Shown: positions 31,438 through 40,963, counted from the stretch's first letter. The stretch is 41,748 nucleotides of DNA from Diplocarpon mali (GCA_024741835.1 JAENRP010000368.1:1-41748); one strand, 5' to 3'. The notes: generated by a model from the sequence alone, not told the origin. Made by a program: numbers and translations.

Positions 31438-32491
31438 TCTACTATAGCAGATTACTTCATTTTAGTATAGAAAAGACAAAGATAGCAAGGATATAAATAT
31501 AAATATAGACTTTACTTAATCTATATTATATAAAGTAAGGAAGAAAGTAAAAGCCGCAGATCCTAGGATAGCTATAACTTTTAAGGAAACTCAGCTTTTT
31601 AATTTCCTATTTAATAGCCTCTCTTTTAAGTTTGCTATTGCGAAATAATCTCTTTTTATTTAACTTAACCTTAAGATCTATAAGAAGATCAACCTCCTTC
31701 GAACTGTTAAGCAAGACCTTAAAGGACGCTCTAAATCGGCAAATGCTATATTATAGGGTAATAATAAGCCTAAGAAGAGGAAAGAGCGCAAGACAAGCCC
31801 TTAAGCTTATTAAGGATGCTACTTCTATAATAGTACTTATAATATTACTAATTATAAAGTTAGAAGGCAATTAATTAATATAGTTGCTAGCTTTAATATT
31901 AAAAAGCAATTAAAGCAGAAGTTAAAAAGCAAACTGCCCTTATCTTACTAAAGGCTGCAACTATTAAAGAAAGGCAAAGGAAAAGGCTATTTAGCCAAAA
32001 CTTTAGCAAATAATTTTAATAATAATAATAAGTCATTTGAATTTAAATCCACTTTTAATAATTTAGATAATAATTATAATAAAGATACTTATATCTTAAA
32101 AGCCGATCTCTATAAGATCCTTAAATCTGATTGGTATAGTGATACTAATTGTATAGCATATATAATTAATAAACCCTACCTATTTAAAGGCCCGCTTATT
32201 AAAATAAAAAGGCGCTTTATTAAGGTTAGTAGTAAAAGGTTATATATAAATTTAATAAGTATAATAGAGATGAATATCGCTAGCGTTTCTTTCCTTTTGC
32301 AAAATGTTCTCCTTATACCTAGCTTAAGCATTAATCTTTTATTTAGCTATAAGATTTATATAGAGTTGAATTATATAAGAGTTTTTAATAATTAATTTAT
32401 ATAATTTATAAATAATAATTATAAAGTGATTTTTAAAGCTAAAATCAAAGATAAACTTTATATTATCTTAAAGGTAATATTATAGAAATTA
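31438..32491 (+). pseudogene. E2 gag C-terminus and aspartyl protease
   Basis: This continues the E2 gag frame after E1. A Cys/His knuckle begins with Cys at 31817 (C-Y-F-Y-N-S-T-Y-N-I-T-N-Y; expected Cys and His positions changed to Tyr/Asn). A Lys/Gly spacer near 31980 follows, then the protease with D-T-N-C-I-A-Y-I at 32141 (catalytic Asp kept, Gly to Asn). Hydrophobic strands continue to K-I-K-D-K-L-Y-I-I near 32460. The knuckle, the protease and the following array share one frame. Confidence 0.85.
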
Positions 32492-32961
32492 ACTCTTAGG
32501 CTAGACTTATAAGTAGATTCCTTTAAGGAAAGTGCACTCTTTGCCTTAATACAATTAAGCGAGGATAGGAAGAATAGATAGACTCTTAAGCTAGGATTAT
32601 AAGTGAAATTCGTAAAAATAACTCTTAAGCTAAGACTATAGATAAAATGTAATATATTTTTAAAAATGACTCTTAAGCTAGGATTATAAGTGAATTTAAT
32701 AGAAATAACTCTTAAGCTAAGACTATAAGTGGATTTTATAAATTCGCTAATAATAACTCTTAAGCTAGGATTATAAGTGAAATTTGCAGAAATGACTTTT
32801 AAGCTAAGACTATAAGTGAAATTCGCAAATTTATTAAAAACGACTCTTAAGCTAGGACTATAAGTAGATCTTGCTATTTCTAAGAAATCGACTCTTAAGC
32901 TAGGACTATAAGTAGATCTTGCGGTTTTATTAAAAACAACTCTTAAGCTAGGCTTGCAATT
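32492..32961 (+). repeat. Array of 10 palindromic coding modules in E2
   Basis: Module starts are 32492, 32582, 32621, 32669, 32708, 32756, 32795, 32843, 32891 and 32939, giving spacings of 90, 39, 48, 39, 48, 39, 48, 48 and 48 bp, every one a multiple of three. In the pol frame each reads T-L-K-L-G-L-Q-V (RIP form of T-P-R-P-G-L-Q-V) with Q mostly now TAA. The 39/48 alternation points to an 87-bp higher-order unit. The spacers contain a second palindrome-like core, AAATTCGCAAATTT. Confidence 0.93.
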
Positions 32962-34185
32962 AGAAAATAGCAAAACCTCGAATTGCTATTACTAGTCCTT
33001 TTTAGCCGCTAATAATAAAGTATCAATTAACAATAGGCTATTAAAGCTATTAGAAGTCGAAAGCCTATTAAAGTATTAGCTAATATATAAAAGATTTGCG
33101 CATTTAAAGCTAGAGAAATTAAAGGGCTTATATAAGGTCTTAACTTTAAAATAGAAGATTTAAGTACTAAAGGATCGCTTAATATACTAAATTTGCAAGC
33201 TAATAAAACTTTAAAATCAGATGCAAACTAAGCTTAATCTATAAAAAGATTCGATACTAATACTAATATCTATTAATACTATTAGACTATTTATAACTTT
33301 AATTAAAGGAAATAATTGGTTTTTTTAAATAGTAGATAATTCTACTTAATAAATATAGACTATTTATACTAAGACTAAATCTAAGCTTATAAAAAAGTTA
33401 GAAACTTAAAAAGTGATAAAGGAACGCTAGACCTAGTTAAAGCTAATAGCTATTAGGTCTAATAATATATTAAAGATTAAGGTAAAGCTTAATAAATAGG
33501 CAAAATAAGGAGTTTATTATAAACTAATTATAATATATAAAGGTTCCTATTAAAATGGTATCGCTAAGCGAAGCATTTAGTAAGCAGAGACTAACTATCG
33601 CGCTCTATTATAAGATGCTAACCTACTATTGGAATTCTAGGACCTTATAGTTAAAGTAAACGTATACCTATAAAATAGAATAGGTAGTAGACTAATAGTT
33701 AATAGCACTTAAATATTGCTATATAAAGCATATTTTAAATAGAAACTAAGCCTAGACTATATCTGCGTCTTTAAAAGCGTCTACTACTCCTATATTAGCC
33801 TAAAGTCTTAGCCTGCGAGTAAAAAGAGTAAGAAGCTAATAGACTAAGGTAAAGAGTATATATTTATTAAGTATATTAAATAGATAATAAAGCAATAGAT
33901 AGTATATGCACTAGATCTAAGGTAAGTAATCATATCCTTAGTAGTTAAGTTTAATAAATCTTAAAATAGGGAGGAGCTGTCTTTAAAGCTCTATATACCT
34001 GGAGATTCGCAAGGTATACTACTCGATAGTAATACTATTAAACCGAACTAATAACCCCTTTCTCTTAGCTTAAGTATATCAAGCGCACCTACTAATCAAC
34101 AACCTGCTAGTCGCCTAAAGGCCGAATAGACTATTCCTATTGTCTGCAAACTACCTAAAGTATAGAATAACTTTAATATTATTAT
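32962..34185 (+). pseudogene. Integrase of E2
   Basis: The plus-strand frame is the same as that of protease and array. The pre-integrase zinc region lies near 33090-33130 (R-F-A-H-L-K-L-E-K-L-K-G-L). The core follows and includes N-G-I-A-K-R-S-I at 33554 (N-G-I-A-E-R expected, Glu to Lys). After that come the C-terminal part and the start of the linker to RT. The frame is cut at 34186 by a solo LTR. Confidence 0.85.
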
Positions 34186-34433
34186 TGTGGAGACCTGGGT
34201 ATGGATGAATCACGTGACAAAAGTCACATGATAGGGCAGGGCCGACAGGAGGATAAAAAGGGGCCTCTTCTGTACATAGAGACAAGCGCGCGTCGCTATA
34301 AGTACTGAATATACCCCATACTTGGGACTTGTTCCCAACATCTTGTCTAGGAGAGCCCGCTTGTGGTGCTTCCTCCTCTTGTTTTTAGGTCTTCCCTTAG
34401 GCCTATTCTTGTGTTGTCTCCCCTCGGTCTTAT
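34186..34433. mobile_element. LTR6, young solo LTR in E2, about 248 bp
   Basis: It starts TGTGGAGACCTGGG and ends CTCGGTCTTAT. The empty site is known from E1 (ATATTATCATCCC at 27613-27625). The duplication is ATTAT (4-6 bp, ambiguous because the site is repetitive). There is no second LTR and no interior, so it is a solo LTR. It has almost no RIP: CpA and TpG are abundant. It has an inverted-repeat block CACGTGAC-AAAA-GTCACATG (34212-34231) and a TATA-like GATAAAAAGGGG (34253). It arrived after E2 was RIPped. Strand unknown. Confidence 0.88.
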
Positions 34434-36310
34434 ATTATCCCTTTAATTAAAGCACCTATAGTAAAGGATATTCCTAAAATAGGTATAAGTAATAATAAGT
34501 CTCTACTATTAGAAAGCGGTTCCTTAAATAATAAGTCTATAGAACCTATAGCTAAACCTACGCCTTTAAAGAGGAATAGAGACTTAGAATTAGAAGATAC
34601 CTTAGATAAACGCAAGTCTAAGTATATCTAGGTTATAATAGCGCATAGGATTTATAAGCTTGAACTTTAATAGAGCTTTAATGAAAATAATACGTTCCTA
34701 GCCACTAGGGGGATAATGAAAATCTCTCTTTTAAAGACGTACAACAAAGCTATTAATAATCTAAAGAATAAAGTAGTATAGAATAAGGCAATCTAAGAGG
34801 AAATAAGTTCTCTTACTACAAATAGTATATAGATAGAGGAACTGATGCTAAAGGATATAAACTTAGTTTTAATAAAGTAGGTCTTTACAATTAAGATATA
34901 TGTAAATAGGACCTTAGAACATTATAAGGCAAGGCTTATAGCTAAGGGCTTCTCTTAATAGTATAAAGAAGACTACTTCAATATATTTGCGCTAATAGTT
35001 CGTATAAATACCCTTTGCATATTTATAGCAATAGTAGCCGCTAAGGACCTTAAATACAAATAGTATAATATTAAAAATGCATTTACTAAAGCGACTATAA
35101 AGGAACGGATTTTTCTCTTCTAACCTAATAGTATTCTTATATACGCTGGCCACTCTCTCTATATACTTTATAGTATTTATAGGCTTAAATAATCAGCCTA
35201 TGATTAGAACCTCTTATATAGCTCTACTTTAATAGAAATAGGATTCGTTTAAAGCCTAGCTAACCTTTGTCTATTTACCTATACTAAGTATAGAATCAAG
35301 TTGCTACTATATATTAATAATATTACTATAGCTATAAAAACAACTACTCAATTAAATTAGTTCTTTATAACAATTCGGAAACGTTTTAATACTAAAGATC
35401 TAAGGGGAATTTATAAGATCCTTAGCATCCGCGTTATAAGGAACCGCTTTACTTAAGAACTCTAATTAGATTAAAAGTAATATATTAAAAAGATCCTAGA
35501 CCAAATAGGACTCTTTACTTATACTCCTAACTTTAAGCCAAAGTGTACTTTAATCGAAGGAAAGTATAATAAGTTGGAGCCTACTAATGAAAATAAGTAG
35601 AAAGGAGATCTGAAGAAGTACTAATAGGATATTAAAGCGATTATATATACTATAGTATATATAAGACCAGATATTGCCTTTATTACTAGGCAACTTAGTC
35701 AGAACCTAAAGGATCTAACGATTTAATATAAGAATACAGTCAAGCGACTTAAAAGGTACCTTCAATTAATAATTATATAAAAAGTAAGATATAAACTAAT
35801 AAAATATATAAGTGCAAAGCTTAAGGTATATATTGATTCCAATTAGGCAAATATAAAAGGTTAGAAAAGTATATCTAAAAGCGTAATAGTACTATATAGC
35901 AGACCTATATTATAGGGAAGTAAGAAGTAGAAATCAGTAGCTACTATAAGCACTAAGGCCGAATATATATTAATATCATTAAATTATAAATAAGAATTAT
36001 AAATTACTTAAATTTTAAAAGATATAGGTTTTATTAAGTATATTAAATAAGATAGGAATTATATTAATTTTTAAGCAGATAATATAAGGGCGATTGCACT
36101 TATAAAGAATCCATACTTATATAAGCGATCGAAATATATTAATATTACCTACTACTTTATTTGCAACCTTATTATAAAGAATAAGTTATTAATTACCTAT
36201 ATCTTAACCGATCGAATAATAGCAAATGGATTTATAAAGTTATTAAAGATAGTTGTAAAGTTCGAAGCATTTAAAGATATACTAGGGTTGCAGAAGATAG
36301 TAGGGGCTTA
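34434..36310 (+). pseudogene. RT and RNase H of E2
   Basis: A Ser/Lys-rich linker leads to RT at about 34870 (Q-V-F-T-I-K, Y-K-A-R-L-I-A-K-G-F). It continues with Q-Y-N-I-K-N-A-F, L-Y-S-I-Y-R-L-K-Q-S and the active-site box Y-I-N-N at 35310-35321 (both Asp lost). The RNase H part includes S-R-P-I-L-Q-G-S-K-K, T-K-A-E-Y, A-D-N-I-R-A-I-A-L-I-K-N-P (36076-36114) and K-R-S-K-Y-I-N-I. This is a nearly complete, well recognisable copia RT-RNase H with scattered TAA/TAG. C-terminus near 36310. Confidence 0.88.
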
Positions 36311-36325
36311 GCAGGCTTAAGGACG

Positions 36326-36478
36326 ACTCCTAGGCCTACCTTATAAATTAGGTCATATAGTCTTATAAAGGAAAGTTTTTCTTTAGATCGACTCCTAGGC
36401 CTAGACTGCGAGTTAAGTCATATAATCTTATAAAGGAACGCTTTTAGGAAAATTAACTCCTAGTCCTACCCTATAAGT
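36326..36478 (+). repeat. Three palindromic modules downstream of E2 pol
   Basis: Copies at 36326, 36391 and 36456, periods 65 and 65 bp (not multiples of three). They lie between RNase H and the 3' LTR, inverted equivalent of 25576-25723. Confidence 0.88.
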
Positions 36479-36617
36479 AGAATTTAGTGATTTCAATAGA
36501 GGTTATTATTAATTAATTATTTTTAATTTAAAGAGATACCTAGGAGTTAGATTAGCGCAAAAGGATAGTTATTATTTTCCCAACTATAAGTCAATTAGAG
36601 TAAGGTCTAAGTAGAGG

Positions 36618-36812
36618 TATTAAAATAGGTGATATAGCTATCATTCTAATGTATTATTATATAACCCTACTACTTAATCAGTAGGATATTAATATATATA
36701 TAGCTATAGGGAAGAAAGGGGTAACCTTCCTTCCCTAACTCTTACTAATATATCGACTATCGACCTTTAGAAGTTTCCCTTACCTACTGCGCCGACTCAC
36801 TTAAGCTTAATA
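36618..36812 (+). repeat. 3' LTR of E2
   Basis: 195 bp, TATTAAAATAGG to GCTTAATA, followed by the duplication AGTAG. Confidence 0.95.
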
Positions 36813-36817
36813 AGTAG

Positions 36818-38116
36818 CAACGATAGCATTTATATTTAGAACTATTATTATTTAAGAATAAAAGCTTATTATAATAGAACCCTAGGTTTCCTATAATCCT
36901 TACCAATTCCTAAATAAGTATACTAATACTTAATAATAGATTTTATAAAGCTTCTACTTAATAAACTCAGTTATGATTTTGCCTTAGTAATTATTAATAA
37001 GTTGTTAAAAAAGGCAGTTTCAATTCTATACTATAAGTCAATCGACGCAAAAGGCCTTATAGAATTATTTTTAATTTACTAAGTATGCTATTTTAGTATA
37101 CTTAACTCGATTCTATTAGATAAAGGCGCTTAATTCGTCTCTTCCTTTTAAAGAGAGCTCTATTAATTATTTAATATAAAGGTCAAGCTAACTATAGCTT
37201 ATAACCCTAATTTCAATATTTAAACCGAGATTATGAACTAGTACTTAAAACAACGCCTGCGACTATTCTACTTATACTATTAAGATAATTAGAATTGTCT
37301 TTTACCTTTAATAGATATTGCCCAATTGACCTTACTTTATAAGTTGCTAAGGCAGATCTTTCCTTTTTAAGTGCTAAATAGCTATAAGGCTCGCTCTTCT
37401 TAAAACTTAATTAACCTAGACCCTTTAAAGATAGCAATAGAGCGATTAAATTATAAAACAGCACTTTATATAGCTATTAAAGCTTAAAAAGTAGTCTAAT
37501 TCGCTTAATCCTCTCTTTAAGTATAATAGGCTAAGATAAAACGGCTTATAGACCTTTACTACTAGCCAATTGGTTAGACTATAAGTAATAACGTACTAAT
37601 TAGTATTAAAAACTGGAAACTCAACCAGCCGAGCCGAAAGCTCTTTAATAAGTAGTATAGCCTAGTAAAAGTACTTAAAAAGCTAAAGGAAAGTTAAAAG
37701 CTCTAATTGCCTAAATCCCTCTACTTAATCTACCTTATATTCTACTCTCATTTACTATATAAATACGTTCCTAACCTATTACTAGGTTAGGTTTAAGAGC
37801 CTCTTACGCTAATCAAAGTACTGCTAGAATAGAAGGAGTAGGAGATCGAAAAAGTAATTAGATCTTATATTTAAGCTAAGAAGCTCGAATATCAGATTAA
37901 GTAGAAAGGAGCTAATAAAGACCTTGAATAGTACTTATGCTTTAACGCTATAATAGCGCCGCATGCTATTTAAGCTTTCTATTAAAATAACCCTTAAGCT
38001 AAGGGGCTACTAAGGGCGCTATTAAGCTAGCTTAGGTCATATAATAATAGAGTTGACGATTATAAGGAGCTAGAGGACGATACGCCTATAGATATAACTG
38101 CGCAGGCGCAGTTTTT
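36818..38116 (+). pseudogene. Pol of gypsy element G, part 2 (integrase core and chromodomain-like end)
   Basis: The frame resumes after E2. The integrase core has Y-K-S-I-D-A-K-G near 37040. At about 37120 it has a stretch whose text (K-G-A-Q-F-V-S-S-F) is the D-R-G-x-Q-F block, with Asp-Arg altered. Then come Y-N-P-N-F-N-I-Q-T-E near 37205, N-Y-K-T-A-L-Y and a basic region. From about 37800 the sequence E-P-L-T-L-I-K-V-L, E-I-E-K-V-I-R-S-Y, L-E-Y-Q-I-K-Q-K-G fits a decayed chromodomain, which marks chromoviruses. Polyprotein end near 38116. Stops TAA/TAG. Confidence 0.85.
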
Positions 38117-38164
38117 TAAAAGGGGGAGGTAGTATTATAGCCGCATTATATGCATAATTATATC
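38117..38164 (+). other. Polypurine tract and start of the 3' LTR of G
   Basis: AAAAGGGGGAGG (38119-38129) is a good polypurine tract, and TAGTATTATAGCCGC right after it would be the LTR start (TG read as TA after RIP). Only 35 bp of the LTR remain before C2. Confidence 0.65.
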
Positions 38165-38362
38165 TATGGTACGGTCGGCTGGAGGGCCTTCATTAGGTCG
38201 CTCAAGAGGCTTGCAAAAGTAAGGGAAGATGATTAATTGTATATTCTCTAATATATATATGGTAAGGAGACTTCGAAAAGAAAAGGGAGAGTTTATAACT
38301 TAGTAGAATTATATAAAAGGTCTTTAAAATAAGTAGAGACTCTGCCTATTCTATATAATATA
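38165..38362 (-). repeat. 3' LTR of C2
   Basis: 198 bp, TATGGTACGGTCGG to CTATATAATATA, homologous to the C1 LTRs. Confidence 0.93.
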
Positions 38363-38579
38363 CCCTTTAGTTAGGCAATGCTCCTAGAATCGCTTAGCTA
38401 TATAGGTAAAAATAAAAGAGAGAATAGTAGTTATAAAGAAAAGAGGCTCTATCTTACGTGCCTTCCTTTTAAAGGTCGTTCCTTTTAAAACAAAGGGTTG
38501 CTATAGGTAATAAGCGCTTTAAGGAATCTTCGCGATTCTACGCTTGTACTCTATTAGGCTTCTTATAGAGTATTTCTAT

Positions 38580-38875
38580 TGGTACGCAGATTCCTGTGCA
38601 GGAGGCAAGCTGCCCTCGTTCCTAGGGTCATCCTACACAGCTATACCATATGCGATATAAGGGGTTTCGTATGTCTTTCGGACGGCTGTTTAGCCGGAGG
38701 ACTTCGGAAGGATATCTATATATAGCTAGGAGGGACTATAGGAGGGAGGATATTTATAAGTATAAAGGTACTATCTCAGTTATATAAAGATAGACAGATA
38801 TTATAATAGATTCTTTTTAATAATAAGTACTCAACTATATTCATATAAATATCGATTACCGGTATAGAACCTACA
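38580..38875. mobile_element. LTR5-A, 296-bp insertion with an 8-bp target duplication
   Basis: The insertion begins TGGTACGCAGATTCC and ends TAGAACCTACA. The empty site is visible in C1 (AGTATTTCTATTGTAGAGG, 3864-3882), which shows that exactly ATTTCTAT (38572-38579, 38876-38883) was duplicated. TG...CA ends suggest a solo LTR, but LTR elements normally duplicate 4-6 bp. An 8-bp duplication is usual for hAT or P-type DNA transposons, yet clear terminal inverted repeats are absent. It holds a hairpin CGGCTGTTTAGCCG near 38695 and keeps many CpG sites. A partial inverted copy is at 40256-40350. Not recognised. Confidence 0.8.
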
Positions 38876-39128
38876 ATTTCTATTATAGAGGTTCTCCTTC
38901 CCTTCTTTTAAAAACAACCCTCCTTTATTATTTAAAAATATCGTCTTTATATTAATAATTTTTAAAGTATAAAAGGAACTCTTACTTATTATAGCCCTAG
39001 CCGCCTTTGCAAAGTAAGACCTTTAGAATCCCTATATCCTACGTTGCACTAACTTTGCACTAGGTCGCTAGCGCTCCCTTAAGAGCTATAACCTTATCCT
39101 AGTCCTCTTAGCGCCTGCTAAGAAATGT

Positions 39129-39180
39129 ACTGCTGCCGCCGTTGCCCTTGCTGCCGCTGCCGCTCTTGCCGCTGCCGCTA
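39129..39180. repeat. GCN triplet tract in C2
   Basis: CTGCCGCCGTTGCC and CTGCCGCTGCCGC blocks, homologous in position to the tract at 4117-4195 of C1. Confidence 0.65.
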
Positions 39181-39329
39181 CTTAAGAGCCCTGCCTTTGC
39201 TACGCGCTATATGCTTAAGCCTATAATAAAGCGCAATAATGCGTACGTGCGTTATATCGCATATAAAAGTACTAGCAATCTCGATTATTAGTACTTTAAT
39301 AGTACCTTTAGTATACGTTGCGTTTATTG

Positions 39330-40253
39330 TGAAATATGAGGGCTGGCCGATATGGTAAAGAGAGTATAAGGTAGTATTGAGTAGTAAGTAATAGTAGTTG
39401 GAGAACTTAGAGACTTAGGAGGCTTGATTCCTAACTACAGGAGCAAAGCAATCTATATATACAAAATATCTTGAGCTTCTAGAACCTTCTAGTATATTGG
39501 AGTTATACTAGATTATAAATCAATATAGGTATACGTAATGCAATACGTAATCCTTTGATTTGTAATATAGTTTTAGCTAAACTTAGTACTATAAGTCATA
39601 GCTAAATATAGAACTATGACTCATAGCTAGGATATAGAGTTCATAGCTATTATATAGAAAATAGGCTAAATATGCTAGTACGCGCCCTAAGGTATGGATT
39701 CACATTTTGGCCAAGCGGTATTATATACGATAGTTATAAGCCCTATAAGCGTAGCAATAAATCTTTTCGCATTCCTCTTGCGCAAGGTTTAGCCGACGTT
39801 TCTTACTTCGAAGTTCTATTAGTAAACTACTTTTTAAAGAATTCGGCAATAATCATACTCGGTTTCGACTACATCGATAGAAGTTTCGACAGATTCGAGT
39901 AAAACGACCTTTGATATATAGCCGAAGAAAAATGCATTCTAGCCTTCTAACTACCTATTTTCTACTAGCTTAGCGGTCTATACGCCATATCTACGCTACT
40001 ATAGATTAGGCTAGTACTTAGGCCGCCGGAAAAACTGTTCTTCTAATAACTTAAGGGGTATATTATATAGAAAATAGGCTAAATATACTAATACGCACCC
40101 TAAGGTATGGATTCAAATTTTGGCCGAGCGGTATTATATATGATAATAGCTAAATTTAGTATAGCTATGATTTCTAATCCAACTTAGCTAGTATAGCTAC
40201 TCCACCTTAGCTATTCCTACTTAGCTAGTATAGCTATGATTCTATATTTAACA
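39330..40253 (+). repeat. LTR1-B, split by a miniature element
   Basis: Homologous to LTR1-A: 39330-39647 and 40151-40253 align with 697-1132, with the insertion at the CATAGC site. It starts TGAAATATGAGGG and ends TTTAACA. The left flank is C2 and the right flank is a truncated inverted LTR5, with no target duplication, so this too lies at a rearranged junction. It is less RIP-damaged than LTR1-A near its left end. Confidence 0.85.
39648..40145 (+). mobile_element. Miniature LTR element (TRIM-like), 498 bp
   Basis: 85-bp direct terminal repeats (39648-39732 and 40061-40145) begin TATTATATAG and end GATA, RIP forms of TG...CA. The 5-bp duplication ATAGC flanks it exactly, and LTR1-A gives the empty site. 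GTTATAAGCCC immediately follows the left repeat, the same primer-binding site as in E1 and C1. A purine-rich AAGGGG lies just before the right repeat. The 328-bp interior has no recognisable gag or pol. A 76-codon open frame from inside the left repeat (39672-39902) has no detectable relatives here. This fits a terminal-repeat retrotransposon in miniature that borrows copia machinery. Confidence 0.82.
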
Positions 40254-40255
40254 AT

Positions 40256-40350
40256 ACATACGAAACCCCTTATATTGCATATGGTATAGCTATATAGGAT
40301 AACCCTAGGAATAAAGGCAGCTTGCCTCTTATATAGGGATCTGCGTACTA
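40256..40350 (-). repeat. LTR5-B, partial inverted copy of the 296-bp insertion
   Basis: On the minus strand it starts TAGTACGCAGATC at 40350 and aligns with 38580-38674, ending GGTTTCGTATGT, where LTR1-B begins. More RIP-damaged than LTR5-A. Confidence 0.85.
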
Positions 40351-40963
40351 ATACTAGTAGTACTCTCTTTTGAAAAGACTTTTTCAACTCGTATAAGGAA
40401 GTACGTAGAATAGGTATATAAAGGAGGCAGATCGGTAGCAAATAATTAAATAGTAATAAAGAATAAAATAGTAAAGATATATAGCTTAATAGCAAAAGTA
40501 GGTATAACTGATAATAAGGATAGTATATAGGAAGTAGAATAGCAAAGATAAAGGCAAATAGTAAAGAGGGAAAGGAAAAGTATTTAAGTAATAGAGGCAA
40601 TCTTAAGTCTTTATTCGAGCCTTATAGTAGTGCAATTATAGTTTAATTGCGTTCTAATAGGTTCGAGACTCTTTATTAAAGAGTCATCTAAAGTTATAAT
40701 CTACTATAGCTATAAATTATAATAATCTATAAAAGGGAAAAGAGGGGCCTTTGAGAAGGCATATATATCAAGCTTCTCTCTTCCTTTGATTTCCTATCTT
40801 TAACTCCTACTTCTTATAAGTAAGTCGATTCCCCCTCTTGCTTTTGAATTGATTAACCCTTTTATAGCTCTTATCTTATATTATCTTATTACTAATATTA
40901 TTATTATTAGTAAGTGCCCTGATTATTAGCTAAACCCCTTTAATATATATATTATTAACTTAG
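40351..40963 (+). other. AT-rich leader- or LTR-like stretch without recognised genes
   Basis: Purine-rich imperfect repeats of AGCAAATAGTAA-type text fill 40430-40570. A perfect 19-bp palindrome, GACTCTTTATTAAAGAGTC, lies at 40667-40685 and a TATA-like CTATAAAAGGG at 40728. The layout (palindrome, TATA, pyrimidine-rich CTTCTCTCTTCC, then an ATG at 40964) could be an LTR and leader of a plus-strand element. The minus-strand open frame through it (40217-40600) is a Leu/Tyr-rich product of base composition and crosses two repeats, so it is not called. Confidence 0.4.

Larger units (their letters stand above)
24176..36812 (+). mobile_element. E2, full-length Ty1/copia element inserted in G and split by E1
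   Basis: The 195-bp LTRs at 24176-24370 and 36618-36812 and the 5-bp duplication AGTAG are exact. After removing E1 with its duplication and the solo LTR at 34186-34433, about 6.19 kb remain, the size of E1. The sense order is LTR, primer site, leader with a repeated motif, gag, protease, module array, integrase, RT, RNase H, three more modules, LTR. All frames are RIP-damaged. Gag knuckle, protease, array and integrase share one frame, so it was a single polyprotein. Confidence 0.95.
38165..39329 (-). mobile_element. C2, 3' end of a second C-family copia element
   Basis: It contains a full 3' LTR (38165-38362) and the first part of the 3' untranslated segment, aligned with 3455-4325 of C1, including the triplet-rich tract. 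It is interrupted by LTR5-A (38580-38875) and cut at 39329 by LTR1-B. It contains no pol sequence. It is inserted in the G 3' LTR; the other side is lost, so no target duplication can be shown. Generally less RIP-damaged to the right of LTR5-A than C1. Confidence 0.9.

Noticed and set aside
39690..39725. tRNA-like A box (GGCCAAGCGGT) in the miniature element
   Set aside because: No B box or cloverleaf found downstream; only noted as a resemblance.
697..40253. One giant element bounded by LTR1-A and LTR1-B
   Set aside because: The outer flanks (CTATA and ATACA) do not form a duplication and the interior is made of other families with their own LTRs.
40217..40600. 127-codon Leu/Tyr-rich minus-strand open frame
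   Set aside because: It runs through LTR1-B, LTR5-B and purine-rich repeats; the apparent membrane protein is a product of AT-rich composition.
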